DNA from: Cannabis sativa | Lineage: Eukaryota; Streptophyta; Magnoliopsida; Rosales; Cannabaceae | Direction of reading: 5' to 3' | NCBI RefSeq assembly: GCF_029168945.1 | Contig: NC_083602.1 | Span: 61,028,600-61,092,599, forward strand | DNA: 64,000 nucleotides | Shown here: positions 1 through 10,883 of the stretch, in pieces | How positions within the stretch are numbered: the first letter of the stretch is position 1 | How the letters are laid out: every line of letters starts with the position of its first letter | Made by a program: the position numbers and the translations under genes | Notes under the pieces: model-generated | Seen by the model: the letters and a program-made list of their open reading frames with translations, nothing else | Told to the model about the DNA's origin: nothing | Databases searched by the model: none

Positions 1-170
1 CCTTGTTGACATAGGTAGTAACAATCAATCCATTTAAGCCCTCTTCAACTGTGTAGTCCCATACCTACACAGTCTCAGAATCATCCCACTTGACCTTCCC
101 CAGGCGATGTGGGATTGCACAGCTTACCCGGTATTTCCCCTTACGGATCACGGGACTACTGACTGTCACA
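1..170 (-). repeat. LTR-like fragment of an unidentified element
   Basis: The segment ends in TGTCACA. On the minus strand it therefore starts TGTGACA and is followed by a CCCACATCG-like stretch, a layout common at the start of plant LTRs. It does not match the copia-like leader that follows from about position 192. It is probably the edge of another element inserted in element A, cut by the window start. The sequence at 171-191 is unassigned. The family is not recognised. Confidence 0.3.
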
Positions 171-191
171 TAATCATAGTCCAATTGTCAA

Positions 192-2760
192 TAGATCTTA
201 TAAATAATTTGTAACAGGTAAATTTTGTACTTCTTTCATCTGTGTAAACCTAGTAACATGATAGGGCCCATCCAAATCATTTGACCTGTGTGAGCCTATA
301 TGTTTGTTATTTGGCTTAGATGCATATAGGAAGCCCATTTAAGTTTTACTAAGTAAATGGACTAGGTTGCTAAAATAAAATTTGACATGAGTAATTTTAT
401 TTAGGCCCAATTAGATTTGAGCTTATTTAATGAATAACAATTGTTTATTTTAAGGTTAAATTCTTCTCTTTTGGGCCTTGTGTGAGAGTTGGGGGCCAAT
501 AGAAGTGGGTACGACATACTGAACCCAGCTCCCCCTCACATGAACTACCCCAATTGTGAAGGCCTATTTGCCTTATTTAAATAATTGTATTAGGTTTATT
601 ATATTAGTCTAACCTAATTAAAATTGAATTAGCAACATAATTAACTTTTAAAATATATGAAATTTATTTTTCATTTTAATATTTTAAAGTTAATTTTAGA
701 AAAACACTTAGTTAATGATATATATTCTTGATAGTTATTTCTATACTAATTATTATTTCTAATATTAAATAGGAAAATATCATTGATTGTGAAATTAATT
801 GTTTAATAATTAATTTTGGTACAATCTAAGTTTAGAATATTTTCCTAGTATTAAACTAGAATTAATAATTAAGTTTCCTCTAAACTTAATTATTTATTTC
901 TTGAATTTAATACATTTAATTAAATTGAAAATTTCAATATCTAAGTTGATTTTCATCATGATACTTAAATATTGTTATTTAATTAAAGTTAAAAATTATC
1001 TTAAGTTTGGAATCTTATTTCAGAATAACTTAAATTTGAATAATTTTCAAAATATATTTTATTTTATTTTATTAATCGTTTTCCCACAATTTTGAAATTG
1101 TATTTCTTTAATGTAGAAATTTCAAATTTTATTTGAAAAATAGATTAAAGTTGAAAATTATTTATTTTAATTTTGGACCAACTTAAATCAATGATTTTTT
1201 TCATTTAATGATTAATTAAAATAAATGAACTAAAATATATTATAATTAGAAATTGAATTAATTAGTCAATGAAAGTTTAGATAGATATTATATGTTTTGC
1301 TTGAAGTATTTTTCTAGTGTATTTAATTAAATAGAAAATTAATATTTAAGTTGATATTAATCATGAGACTTTTTTTTTTGATGAATATTAATCATGAGAC
1401 TTAAATGTTTGAAATTTTTCTTAAATATTTAATTAAATAGAAATTTATATTTTTGTTGAAAATTAATTTTTTTTGGGCCAACATAAAATTAAGATAATTT
1501 TTCTAGGATTTATTTTTATTTTATTTTAAAGTATTTTTCGAAAGTAGTATTCTTATATACTTCAATTTTTTTCGAAATGCAATATATATTTATAGAAAGT
1601 TAAATTTGAGTTGTAAATTAATTTAAATTAATTTTGAAACAACTTAAATTGAATAATTTTCTAAATATTTATTGGAAATTACTACTAAGATGGAAATAAT
1701 TCACGTTATTTTCATATCCATCTAAGTATAATTTATAAATATTAAATTAAAATTTATATTTAGAATTTTTTATTCTAAATTGAAAATTTTAATTAAATAA
1801 ATATATTTTTAAAATAAATTGATTAAAATAAATATTAGAAGAAAATACACTTTAAATAATGAGCTTTTAGTTATAAGGATATTCAATCTCCATTGTTGGT
1901 CTTACAATAGTTAAATGTTTTCAATATAACCTCGAGACGCTAGACTTCGTTCCCCTTATGGATGGTTATTCGTTGAACGCATTTAATACCGTAAGATCTC
2001 ATGTGATAAGTGTTTTGTAAGTTTTCGTCTCTATTAGACTCTCCCCTACGGTGACTACTTAGAGATAAACTTATAAAACATGAAACAATGGTGGAAGCTC
2101 ATAAAATGAGAATAACCTTGACTCTCGCCTACTGGGACAACGTTGGATTCTTATTTTGATCGAATAAAAGGTTGCTAGAATGGTTTCTATTTTAGATGAG
2201 CTGACAACTCTATTCAATGAATGATATTTTGACTCTCGCCTACTGGGACACTGTATCAATTTGTTAAAGACCTTGAAAATTATTTAGGATTGTATGTTTT
2301 AGTATTTTCACTTGTCATTCCTACTTGCTATATGATTAATAATTTCTGAATTGTGTATGAATTTATATTGAACCATGTTATTTTCTATTATTAAATTGTA
2401 GTTTAATTTCGAATCTTCATTGTTGGTCTAACTTGGTTTGTTGTTCTAATGGGATAAATCCTTAATGGATTGTCACCATTAGACATACATAATAGTGTTA
2501 GATCTCGAAAGATAAATATTGTAAATGCAACATCTTGCTGTTCATCAATTGATGACACCTTGGACTAGTATTTATAATATGAAACAAGAAGATTGTATAA
2601 ATAAGATTACTTTGACTCTCGAAGCATCGTTGGATTCTTATTTAAAACAAAATTATCCTAATTCCTCTTAGCTTATTTCGAATTAGCTCAATAACATATC
2701 ATTGGATGAATGGTCTATAAATCATTTCATGTCATTCTATATTTTCTCTTAAGAAATTAA
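192..2760 (+). other. AT-rich leader of element A, no coding capacity
   Basis: This stretch is extremely AT-rich with stops in all frames. It matches the leaders of B (41510-44400), C (reverse, about 60250-63150) and D (reverse, about 49400-51650). Two related modules stand out, 1880-2290 and 2405-2725. Both contain ATTGTTGGTCT, a GTAAGAT block, GACTCTCG and GTTGGATTCTTAT in the same order, so they look like an old divergent duplication. The short predicted peptide at 901-1095 is low complexity and not credible. Confidence 0.7.
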
Positions 2761-3099
2761 ATGACGCATATGATTATATTCCCGAAATTCTATCCCAAAA
2801 TGATATAAATCCTTAATCTTAGAAATCTCCTACTTGTATGGGCAAATCAACTTAGAGTTCAATTAGTAGTGGTGGTCCAAGAAAGAATTACTCATTATAC
2901 AGTTACACTTTCACAAGTGTTTAATAACCATTTTCTATCAATGGATTCAAACTGTATAAGTTGAGTATTCTGTGACCAGAATCCACTTGCACTATTCTAA
3001 GAACTCTTTGGTGTAACTAAATCAAGTCATCAAGAGACACAACCAAATAAATCTATGGCTTTTGTATCTTGTTCATAGTGGTTTTGACAAGATCATTCT

Positions 3100-4621
3100 C
3101 TGCAAAGAGTTAATATGCCTATATCCACTGAAAGTATAATCATCTCATTCGTAGATGGATGTACATTGAGGGGTGGATATGAGTTTTCGTTGTATTCTTA
3201 AAACGATCACTCTAGATTTTACCTTATGCAAAAGAAATTTGAAATGTTTGAAAAATTTCATGAATTTCTAGCAATGGTGGAAAACCATTAAGGTAAGTGG
3301 TTAAAGATCTTGCGAACTGATAGGGGTGGAGAAAAAGTTAGTAGATATGCAGTTCAAAGATCATTAATTTGATTTTTGAATTATATCCAAACTTACCTCC
3401 CCAGAAATTCAATTTGCATATTGATAGTTAGTTACTAGTCGTTGCCTAAATCCTTCTATGGTAATATAATTTCAGAATGATGCAATGGTTGTATACTTAA
3501 TGTAAATCATTACTAGATTCATGGATGACCTAATCGAAATCTTAAGAAAAGCTAGAACAGCTAACCCTGGTTTGCATGTTTGTTAGCTATTCTAAGTGAT
3601 TAGGGGTGGACCATCCCATACTCATTAGATAAGAAAGTGTTTGTTTAAACAAATACTACTTTTCTAAGAAAATGACTAAGGCTGTAAATAAAGTAGCAAA
3701 TAAAGGAGATAATTTTTCTTGATTCCAAAAGTGTTCTATCATCTTTCTTTACAAGATGATCCCGCTGCCTCAGTTGTCTTGACACAACTGAAGAGGTTAA
3801 TACCATTTAGTTTTCTTAGACATAATTCACGGTACCTTGTCGTAGTGTGAGAGTTTCAAGGAACTTCACTTCTTATGACTTGGAAGACACTAGTGATTAA
3901 AATCCATTGTGAGTTTAAACAAGTAATGGATTGTCAAGATAAGAAACTAAGAAGAAAGCCAAGAGAACTATGGTTTAATCCATTCACATGGAGTAACCTA
4001 AAGTTTACTATTAAAAGGACATAAATGGAAATTTTTGTTAATAAGTCTACTCAATGGACTTAACAAAACTTCTTGTTTCTAGTATTATAGGTTTGAGTTT
4101 ATCTAAACCTATGGCTTGTGGTATACCTGGTAATTACTTACTCTAATGCGAGCAACTTACTTTAATAAGATGCTGAAGCATTTTCTTTCCAATGGCAATC
4201 TATAGAAGCTTCACAACTTCTAAGCATAGATTTTATTTATCTAAGGAAAAGTCTCAACTATTCCAGAAAAGATAAAGCTATGAAAGAATTTCTTAAATCA
4301 ACAGTGAGAGGTCTCAGATATGCTTTTGTATGCCTTAGACCAGACACTTGCTGTTGAGTGGGAGTAATGAGTAGGTATCAGATTAATCCAGTAGAGGAAC
4401 ATTGGAAGACAATCAAGTAAATCTTAAGATTAAGAAGAGGAACTATATGTTAGTCAATAAGGGTGTGTTTAAAACTCTTAGACTACACCACATAAGATTT
4501 CAAGACTTGCTTTTGTGCTAGAAAGTCTGCTTATAAAATGGTGATTACTCTCGGGGTGGAGTAGTGATTTTGGAGAAGTGTAAAAACCTATCTGAAGTCT
4601 CTTAGTCTACCAGAAAGAGAC
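3100..4621 (+). pseudogene. Degenerate copia pol (integrase to RNase H relics) in A
   Basis: No open frame survives, but family signatures can be read. At about 3170 there is RGG(Y), followed by a run resembling the integrase 'LMQ-K-EMFEKFHEFL' block. At 3315-3330 there is TDRGGE. At 4335-4410 there is CLRPDTCC-stop-VG-MSRYQINP-EEHW, matching the RPDICYAVG...SRY motif near the RT/RNase H junction of copia elements. At 4545-4565 there is the LGGG of RNase H. An in-frame TGA at 4355-4357 is shared with the other three copies in the window. Large deletions removed protease and most of RT. Confidence 0.7.
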
Positions 4622-5350
4622 TGTAATGACCGCTTTAGTAATTTGGATTAGTAAAGGCAATTAGCACTAATTTTTATTATTTTATTATTATTTGTGAAAT
4701 TATTTAATTGTGGACCCCAATATTTAGAAATAAATATTAGAGTTATAATTTCTCAATTCCGGAGATTTTATTAAACTCTATGGGTATTATTTAGCTTATA
4801 TGTTAAATATGCAATTTTTGTAATTTTTGCTCAGCGACAACGGAAAATGCGATGGATGGCTAGTTTGATCACATGGGTAAGTTTAGAACCTTATTTCTTA
4901 GTGGGAAATATTTTAGAGGAAATAAAATATCGGGATTGAGCGGGGTCATGGAATTTGACCATTTTACCGCTAGCTTTAGAAATACCCAAGTTATAACCTA
5001 AAGGGCAAAATGGTAATTTAAATAAGGGATTGGGTGGCTGCCTAGGTGTGTGACACATGGCCTTTTAATTTTTTCAGCCAAGCTTAGGTTGAGAAATTCA
5101 TTTTCTCATTTTTAGAAAATAAAGGAAAAGTCAAAAAAATCAAGATCAAGCTCTTTCTCTCTTTCTCTCTTTCAGCTGAAGCAAACCAGGGGGTTTTGGT
5201 GTTGATTTGTGGTGTTTTCATCAATGAATTCTAGGGGGAATCAAACCAAGGTAAGCTCTAGCAACTCCTTGCCCTAGTTCTTGAATTTAAGTTTAGGTTG
5301 AGTATGTGAAATTGAGTTTCAGGGGCTGTTAGGTTTGCTTATGCTTAGGT
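4622..5350 (+). repeat. Tekay-type LTR, 5' portion
   Basis: Starts TGTAATGACCGC and matches the reverse complement of the right part of the minus LTR (8115-8275, then 7257 downwards). It covers roughly the first third to half of the LTR. It stops at 5350, within the segment equivalent to 11163, where the terminus of an inverted LTR begins. Confidence 0.8.
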
Positions 5351-8275
5351 GTAACGCCCTAATGCTAAGGCACGCTACAGTGCTTTTTCAATTATAGTGC
5401 AATCTTTGCTAATTAAAGAATTTTCTCAAAAAACGTGTCAAATTAAAACTTTTGCATTAAATATTAAACTTTATAATTTAATAAAATATTTACAAGTGCT
5501 GGGATCCCGTTTTCAAACTTTGTAAAATTAACTTTTCATAATATACATTTATTACAGGTCGCACAGCGACTATCAAAATACAATCCCCAGATGTCCCGAG
5601 ACCGAACACTCCAGGTCGCGCTGCTTTGACATGTACAATCTTACCCGAGCTCAGGTTCACTCCTGTTCAGCCTTCGCCTTTCCTTTACCTACACATGAAA
5701 GCAGAACTGTGAGTCGACGTACCTCGCAAGAAATGCATATAACATATCATATAATTTTCGACCTGTAAATAGGCGCCCATACACCTATTTACAGAGCTTA
5801 ACAGATGAGTATGAACGTTCTAACTAGGATACGACCATGTACCATGTACCACATGCACTCAGTATACCATCGTACTAGTGTAGGTAGGGTATGGACCGCA
5901 CCTTCAGTACCGTCAAGTGTTGTACCACAGACACCTCGTACCTTTCCATACAAGTGCTGGTAACACCATGATGTACTTCCAAACATCATACACCTTACCA
6001 ATGCACTCTGTACCGCAACCGTACAAGTGTTGGTAGTGTATGAATCACAATAAATAAGCATGTATATACATTAACACATACATACATTCGAATATTCATA
6101 TTACACATTATACACAGTTCTTACCTGATTTCTGAATTCAAGTGTGCTGGCCGACCTGAACGGAAATCTAGTGCTAGATGGATGCCCTAATCACATTTTG
6201 AAACTGGGTAAGTTACATGATTAAAACCCTAATCCCGGGAAACCTAAAACCAAAACCCTAGGTTCTGCTATGCTTTTAATGGGTTATTCTAACTCTGGAA
6301 ATGGGGAAACACCCAACCGAGGCATCGAAAAGGCAAAAACTGAGAAAATGAAAGGCCCGGGAACCTCGCCAAACCTGGCCGGTTTGTGGCCCTGCAAACG
6401 GGCTAGTCGGTTTGCACCAGGTTTCCCTAAGCTTTTCATTCCTTGCTCAATTCTCTACCAAATGCAATGAAACCTTCCAGAGCTCCTATACAATGCATAA
6501 ACAATATAATCCAGCCAGTATTTCACAGAAAAACTCAGTGTAAACAAATATGCCATTAGAGATCAAAGCTTTGAACTCAAAGCTCAAACTTGAACAACAC
6601 CAAATCAAATCATCAAAACCAGCTACAAGAGGTTAATACCAACTCAAATTAAGCCTAGAATTCGAACCCTATGCATAACGAAACCTAACAGCCACTAATT
6701 CCAAAAATCACAATTTCAAACCAAGTAAAAGCTTAAAAACTAAAGAAGGGTGTTTCTAGGGCTTACCTTAGCTTGAATCTCCCAAGGTTTTCTTGCTGAA
6801 ATCACAATCAAACAGAAGCTATCCCCCTTGTTCTTGATGGTTTCGAAGAGAGAGAGAGAGGAAGGAAGAAAAGGTTCCTTCAAATTTTGGTTTTCTTTTA
6901 TTTTTTTTTTCTATTAATTCACCAAATGAATAAAGACTTAATGTAATAACCTTGGCTGAAGCTTAACTTTGCAAGGTGTCACAAGACTAGGCAGCCACCT
7001 CAACCCCCTCTTTACAAAAAGACTAAATTACCCTTAGACTTAAAACATAGATACTTTCACAACTAGGGGTAAAATGGTCAAATTCCATAATCCCGCTCAA
7101 TCCCGATATTTTATTCTCTCTAAAATATTTCCCACTAAGAAATAAGGTTCTAAACTTACCCATGTGATCAAACTAGCCATCCATCGCATTTTCCGTTGTT
7201 GCCGAGCAAAAATTACAAAAATTGAATAACTCACATATAAGCTAAATAATACCCCTAAGGCCCGTTTGGTACGCAGGATTGGACTGGATTGGACTAAAAA
7301 GAATTGGACTGGACTGGACAAGATTGAATTATGCTGAAAGTAATCCTGTGTTTGGTTTAAGAATGGACTGGACTATTTTATTTATTTGCTTTTAGAATAA
7401 AAAAAATTAAATTAAATAAAAATATATAATAATAAATTAAAATTAAAATATATAATAATAAATAAATATAAATAAATAATTCGTCGCAAAAAAAAAATAA
7501 TATATCATATATAATTAAGAATATATCATAAATATATAATAAAATATTTTGTCATATTTTTTATTTAATAAATAATAAAAATAGTAAAATAAAAATACTT
7601 GAATAATACAAAATTGTTTATCTTAAACACTAATTTAATCACTAATTTAATATAAATATTAATTTTTTAAAATATTTATATAAATTTTTTAGTAATTTAA
7701 AAATAATATATAATTTTATTGTCATATTTTTTTTAAAATCAATTTAAGTAACAATTATTTAATTAATAATATTCTAAATTTTAAAAACTTATGTATAATA
7801 ATTCAAAATTATACATTTTCACTAATTTTAATGAATAAGTTTTTGATAAAAAAATGTATAAATAAATATATTATAATTATTTCCTTTAAATTCTTATTAA
7901 ATTTAAAATATATTAATAAAATTTAAATTGAAAAAACAATAAAAAAAAATCTCACCTGCATGGGATTATTTATCCCACCCTGCTGGATGGGATAAATAAT
8001 CCCAGACAGATGAGGTTAACTGGATTAGTTTTCCAGACTTCTAACATGCCCAAACACTGGATTGGACAAATTAGCCTGTCTAATCCAATCCAGTCCTGCG
8101 TACCAAACGGGCCCCTAGAGTTTAATAAAATCTCCTGAAATTGAGAAATTATAACTCTAATATTTATTTCTAAATATTGGGGTCCACAATTAAATAAATT
8201 CATAAATTATAATAAAACAATAAAAATTAGTGGTAATTGCCTTTACTAATCCAAATTACTAAAGCGGTCATTAGA
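5351..8275 (-). repeat. Tekay-type LTR, complete, inverted (3' LTR of the minus pol)
   Basis: On the plus strand it begins TGTAACGCCC, the reverse complement of the LTR terminus GGGCGTTACA, and ends GGTCATTAGA, where TTACA would be expected (one mutated terminal base). It is followed by a minus-strand polypurine tract at 8276-8288. Without the 857-bp MITE at 7258-8114 it is about 2.07 kb. A C-rich/G-rich repetitive stretch at 5798-6061 gives an open frame on the minus strand that has a twin at 11747-12010; both are LTR sequence, not genes. A GA-rich run lies at about 6848-6872. Confidence 0.85.
7258..8114. mobile_element. PIF/Harbinger-like MITE with CTA target duplication
   Basis: Terminal inverted repeats read (A/G)GGCCCGTTTGGTACGCAGGA on both sides, flanked by CTA at 7255-7257 and 8115-8117. 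Comparison with the uninterrupted LTR copy near 4770-4800 shows the empty site. Just inside the left end, ATTGGACTGG-type units are repeated from 7275 to about 7325. The middle, about 7380-7945, is almost pure A+T with no coding capacity. A 3-bp duplication and GG-CC-TTTGG ends suit PIF/Harbinger (Tourist-like), but 857 bp is long for a MITE. Confidence 0.75.
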
Positions 8276-8288
8276 ATTATCCCCCCGC
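8276..8288 (-). other. Polypurine tract of the minus Tekay element
   Basis: On the minus strand the sequence is GCGGGGGGATAAT, directly upstream of the 3' LTR start and directly after the chromodomain reading frame. This is the expected site for plus-strand DNA priming. Confidence 0.8.
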
Positions 8289-8289
8289 T

Positions 8290-8984
8290 AATAGGATTTC
8301 GTCCTCGAAATCTAACTCAAATAGCTCTGGATGATGAGTCCTCGTATCCGACTCCAATTCCCAGGTGGCTTCTTCCACTTTACTGTTCCTCCAGAGCACC
8401 TTAATTAGTGCAATAGTCTTATTCTGATGAACTTTTTCCTTTCTATCTAAAATCTGTACAGGTTGCTCTTCATAGGATAAGTCTGGTTATAGTTCAAGGG
8501 CTTCGTAACTCAAGACATGAGTCGGGTTTGACACGTATTTCCTTATCATAGAAATGTGAAATACGTCATGAACAGCCGATAACGCTGGTGGTAAGGCTAG
8601 CTGATATGCTACCTGCCCGACCTTCTCGAGTATCTGAAATGGCCCAATGAACCTAGGGCTTAACTTTCCCTTCTTCCCGAAGCTCCTAATACCATTCATT
8701 GGTGAAACTCGCAGGAAAACATGTTCCCCTGCCTGAAATGTAACATCTCTGCGCTTCGGATCAGGATAACTTTTCTGCCTGCTTTGAGTAGCAAGCGTCC
8801 GAGCCTTAATCCTATCAACTGTCTCATTGGTCCTCTGCACTAACCCTAAACCCAAGTACTTCCTTTTTCCCGTCTCGTCCCAATGAATAGGAGGACGACA
8901 TTTTCTACCATATAACATCTCATAGGGAGCCATCCCTATTGTACTCTGGTAACTATTGTTGCAAAAGAATTTAATTAAAGGCAA
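8290..8984 (-). pseudogene. Gypsy integrase C-terminus plus chromodomain-like tail
   Basis: The open part (8487-8984) starts at the end of the integrase core and contains YHSS-like 'NNSYQSTIGMAPYEMLYGR', an HVFLRVSP block, the GPFQILEKVG SH3-like strand and VHDVFHISMIRKY, all typical of the Tekay/Del chromovirus clade. A TAA at about 8484-8486 interrupts the frame. The same frame continues to about 8290 through ALIKVLWRN, EEATWELE and a PELF block. These fit the chromodomain that tethers such integrases to heterochromatin. The frame ends at the polypurine tract, as expected for this clade. Confidence 0.8.
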
Positions 8985-8993
8985 GTACTTACT

Positions 8994-9391
8994 CTATGAA
9001 CCTTCAAAGTCCATGACACAGGCTCGCAGTAAGTCTTCTAATATCTGAATTGTTCTTTCTGACTGAGCATCAGTCTTAGGGTGAAAGGTTGTACTAAATT
9101 TTAACTTGGTACCCATAGCCTTTTGAAAACTCACACAAAACTTTAATGTAAACTTTGGATCCCTATATGACACAATAGACTTAGGGACTCCATGGAGACG
9201 AACTATCTCCTTCACACACAGTGCAACGTACTGATCCACGGATTATGTAACTTTCACTGGTAGAAAGTGAGCTGATTTGGGAATCTGTCCACTATGACCC
9301 ACACTGAATCATACAATCCCGTAGTTCTAGGCAATCCAGTTACAAAATCCATTGCAATGTCCTCCCACTTCCATTCAGGAAGGACTAAAGG
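8994..9391 (-). pseudogene. Gypsy integrase catalytic core, broken
   Basis: Upstream, rc 9391-9300 reads an EWKWEDIAMDFVTGLP block carrying the first catalytic Asp. The open part (8994-9239) has VPKSIVSYRDPKFT, HPKTDAQSERTIQ and LEDLLRACV. The second catalytic Asp, normally the first D of SDRD, is Tyr (residue 25 of this piece). The catalytic Glu in QSER is present. The stop near 9241 and the D-to-Y change mean it cannot be active. Confidence 0.8.
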
Positions 9392-9631
9392 TTACAGTAA
9401 CCCTGCCTGCCTCTGATGTTCAGCCTTGATTTGCTGACAGGTTAAACATTTGGACACGTAGTCCACCACATCTCTTTTCATTCCGTACAACCAGAAGTAA
9501 GGTTTCAAATCTTGGTACATTTTGGTGGTTCCCGGATGCAATGAATAAGGTGTGGTGTGAGCTTCATCAAGTATCTCTTTCTTAAGCTCATCAACACTAG
9601 GAACACAAACTCGAGCTTTGTATAACAACAT
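9392..9631 (-). pseudogene. Gypsy integrase zinc-binding (HHCC) domain
   Basis: Contains the H-x-H and C-x2-C set: EAHTTPYSLHPGTTKMYQDL followed by a Y/W-rich strand and VSKCLTCQQIKAEH. This N-terminal zinc-binding domain of gypsy integrases precedes the catalytic core. A stop separates it from the RNase H/linker segment at 9682-9939. Confidence 0.85.
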
Positions 9632-9681
9632 TCCACTGTTGAGACTGAAAAGCCTCTAGGCCGACCAGCCATTACTTCGTC

Positions 9682-10248
9682 TCAAACCTTAACTAGCTCC
9701 GGATCTTCTAGTTGTGCCTTTCTGATTCTCTCCAACAGATCAGATTGAAGTGTCAAATTATGGAATTTCCCAACTATGAACTCAATCCCTGCACTAACAA
9801 TTTCAGAGGCTAGTTGAGGGGCTATCATAACTGTAGTACAAAACTGCCCGGGACCTTTTCTGCTTAAAGCATCGATCACAACATTGGCTTTCCCGGGGTG
9901 ATGCAGAATTTCACAATCGTAGTCCTTAACCAATTCCAACTACCTTCTCTGCCTCATATTCAAATCTTTCAGGGTGAAAAAGTATTTGAGACTCCTATAA
10001 TCAATATAAATCTCGCATTTCTCATCATGAAGATAATGTCGCCATATCTTTAAAGCAAAAACCACAGCCGCGAGCTCTAAATCATGAGTTGGATAACGCT
10101 GCTTATAATCTTTCAGTTGACGAGAGGCATAGGCTATGACTCTGTCAGCTTGCATCAGAACACATCCCAGACCCTGTCTGGATGCATCACAGAAAACCAC
10201 AAATTTCTCTTGATTTGATGGCAAAGCTAACACCGGAGCTGTTATCAA
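9682..10248 (-). pseudogene. Gypsy RNase H and RNase H-integrase linker
   Basis: The first part (9940-10248) has [15 protein letters not shown] (catalytic Asp), the [18 protein letters not shown] helix (catalytic Glu) and [12 protein letters not shown], where most relatives have TDHKSLKY (His to Tyr here). The second part (9682-9939) has LVKDYDCEILHHPGKANVV-DALSRK, the conserved end of RNase H in plant gypsy elements. In-frame stops separate the pieces at about 9937-9939 and beyond 10248. Confidence 0.85.
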
Positions 10249-10290
10249 ACGTTGGTTTAACTCCTGGAAACTTACTTCACACTTATCTGA

Positions 10291-10881
10291 CTACACAAAT
10301 CTCTGATTTTTCTTGGTCAATTCGGTTAGGGGCATAGAAATTTTAGAAAATCCCTCAACAAAACGTCGATAATACTCTGCTAGACCGAGAAAACTACAAA
10401 CTTTCGTCACAAACTTGGGCCTCAGCCAATTCTTCACAGGTTCTACCTTGTTTGGATCAACCATAACTCCATTCTTCCCAACAATATGACCTAGAAAGGA
10501 CACCTCAGACAATCAGAATTTGCACTTTTTGAATTTTGCATACGACTTGTGATCTCTAAGTCGCTGCAATACCATTCGAAGATGATGCTCGTGCTCCTCT
10601 TCTGACTGAGAGTATACAAGAATGTCATCGATAAACACTATAACGCAGTTATCGAGGAAATCCTTGAATACTCTATTCATAAGATCCATAAAGGCCGTAG
10701 GAGCATTAGTCAATCCAAATGACATTACCAGAAACTCATAGTGCCCATATCTAGTTCTAAAAGCAGTCTTCGGTATATCCTCCTCTCGGATTCTGAGTTG
10801 ATGATAACCAGACCGTAAATCAATCTTTGAAAACACTGTCTTTCCCTGAAGTTGATCGAACAGATCGTCGATTCTGGGCAA
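10291..10881 (-). pseudogene. Gypsy reverse transcriptase, C-terminal two thirds
   Basis: 10513-10881 begins at the [11 protein letters not shown] segment. It shows [10 protein letters not shown] (first catalytic Asp, residue 21), [10 protein letters not shown] and the FIDDILVYS active site (residues 83-91). 10291-10512 has SFLGHIVGKNGV and FLGLAEYYRRF of the thumb/connection region. The N-terminal fingers, protease and gag are missing because the sequence switches to an LTR at about 10884 through a CAAGG overlap. Stops at about 10510 and 10288 break it further. Confidence 0.88.
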
Positions 10882-10883
10882 GG

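Noticed and set aside
901..1095. 64-aa Leu/Ile/Asn-rich ORF
   Set aside because: Pure compositional product of AT-rich leader DNA.
5798..6061. 87-aa ORF with Cys/Tyr/Val-rich sequence, and its near-identical partner at 11747-12010
   Set aside because: Both lie in inverted copies of the same gypsy LTR and share no known domain. The openness reflects a C-rich repetitive LTR segment, not a gene.
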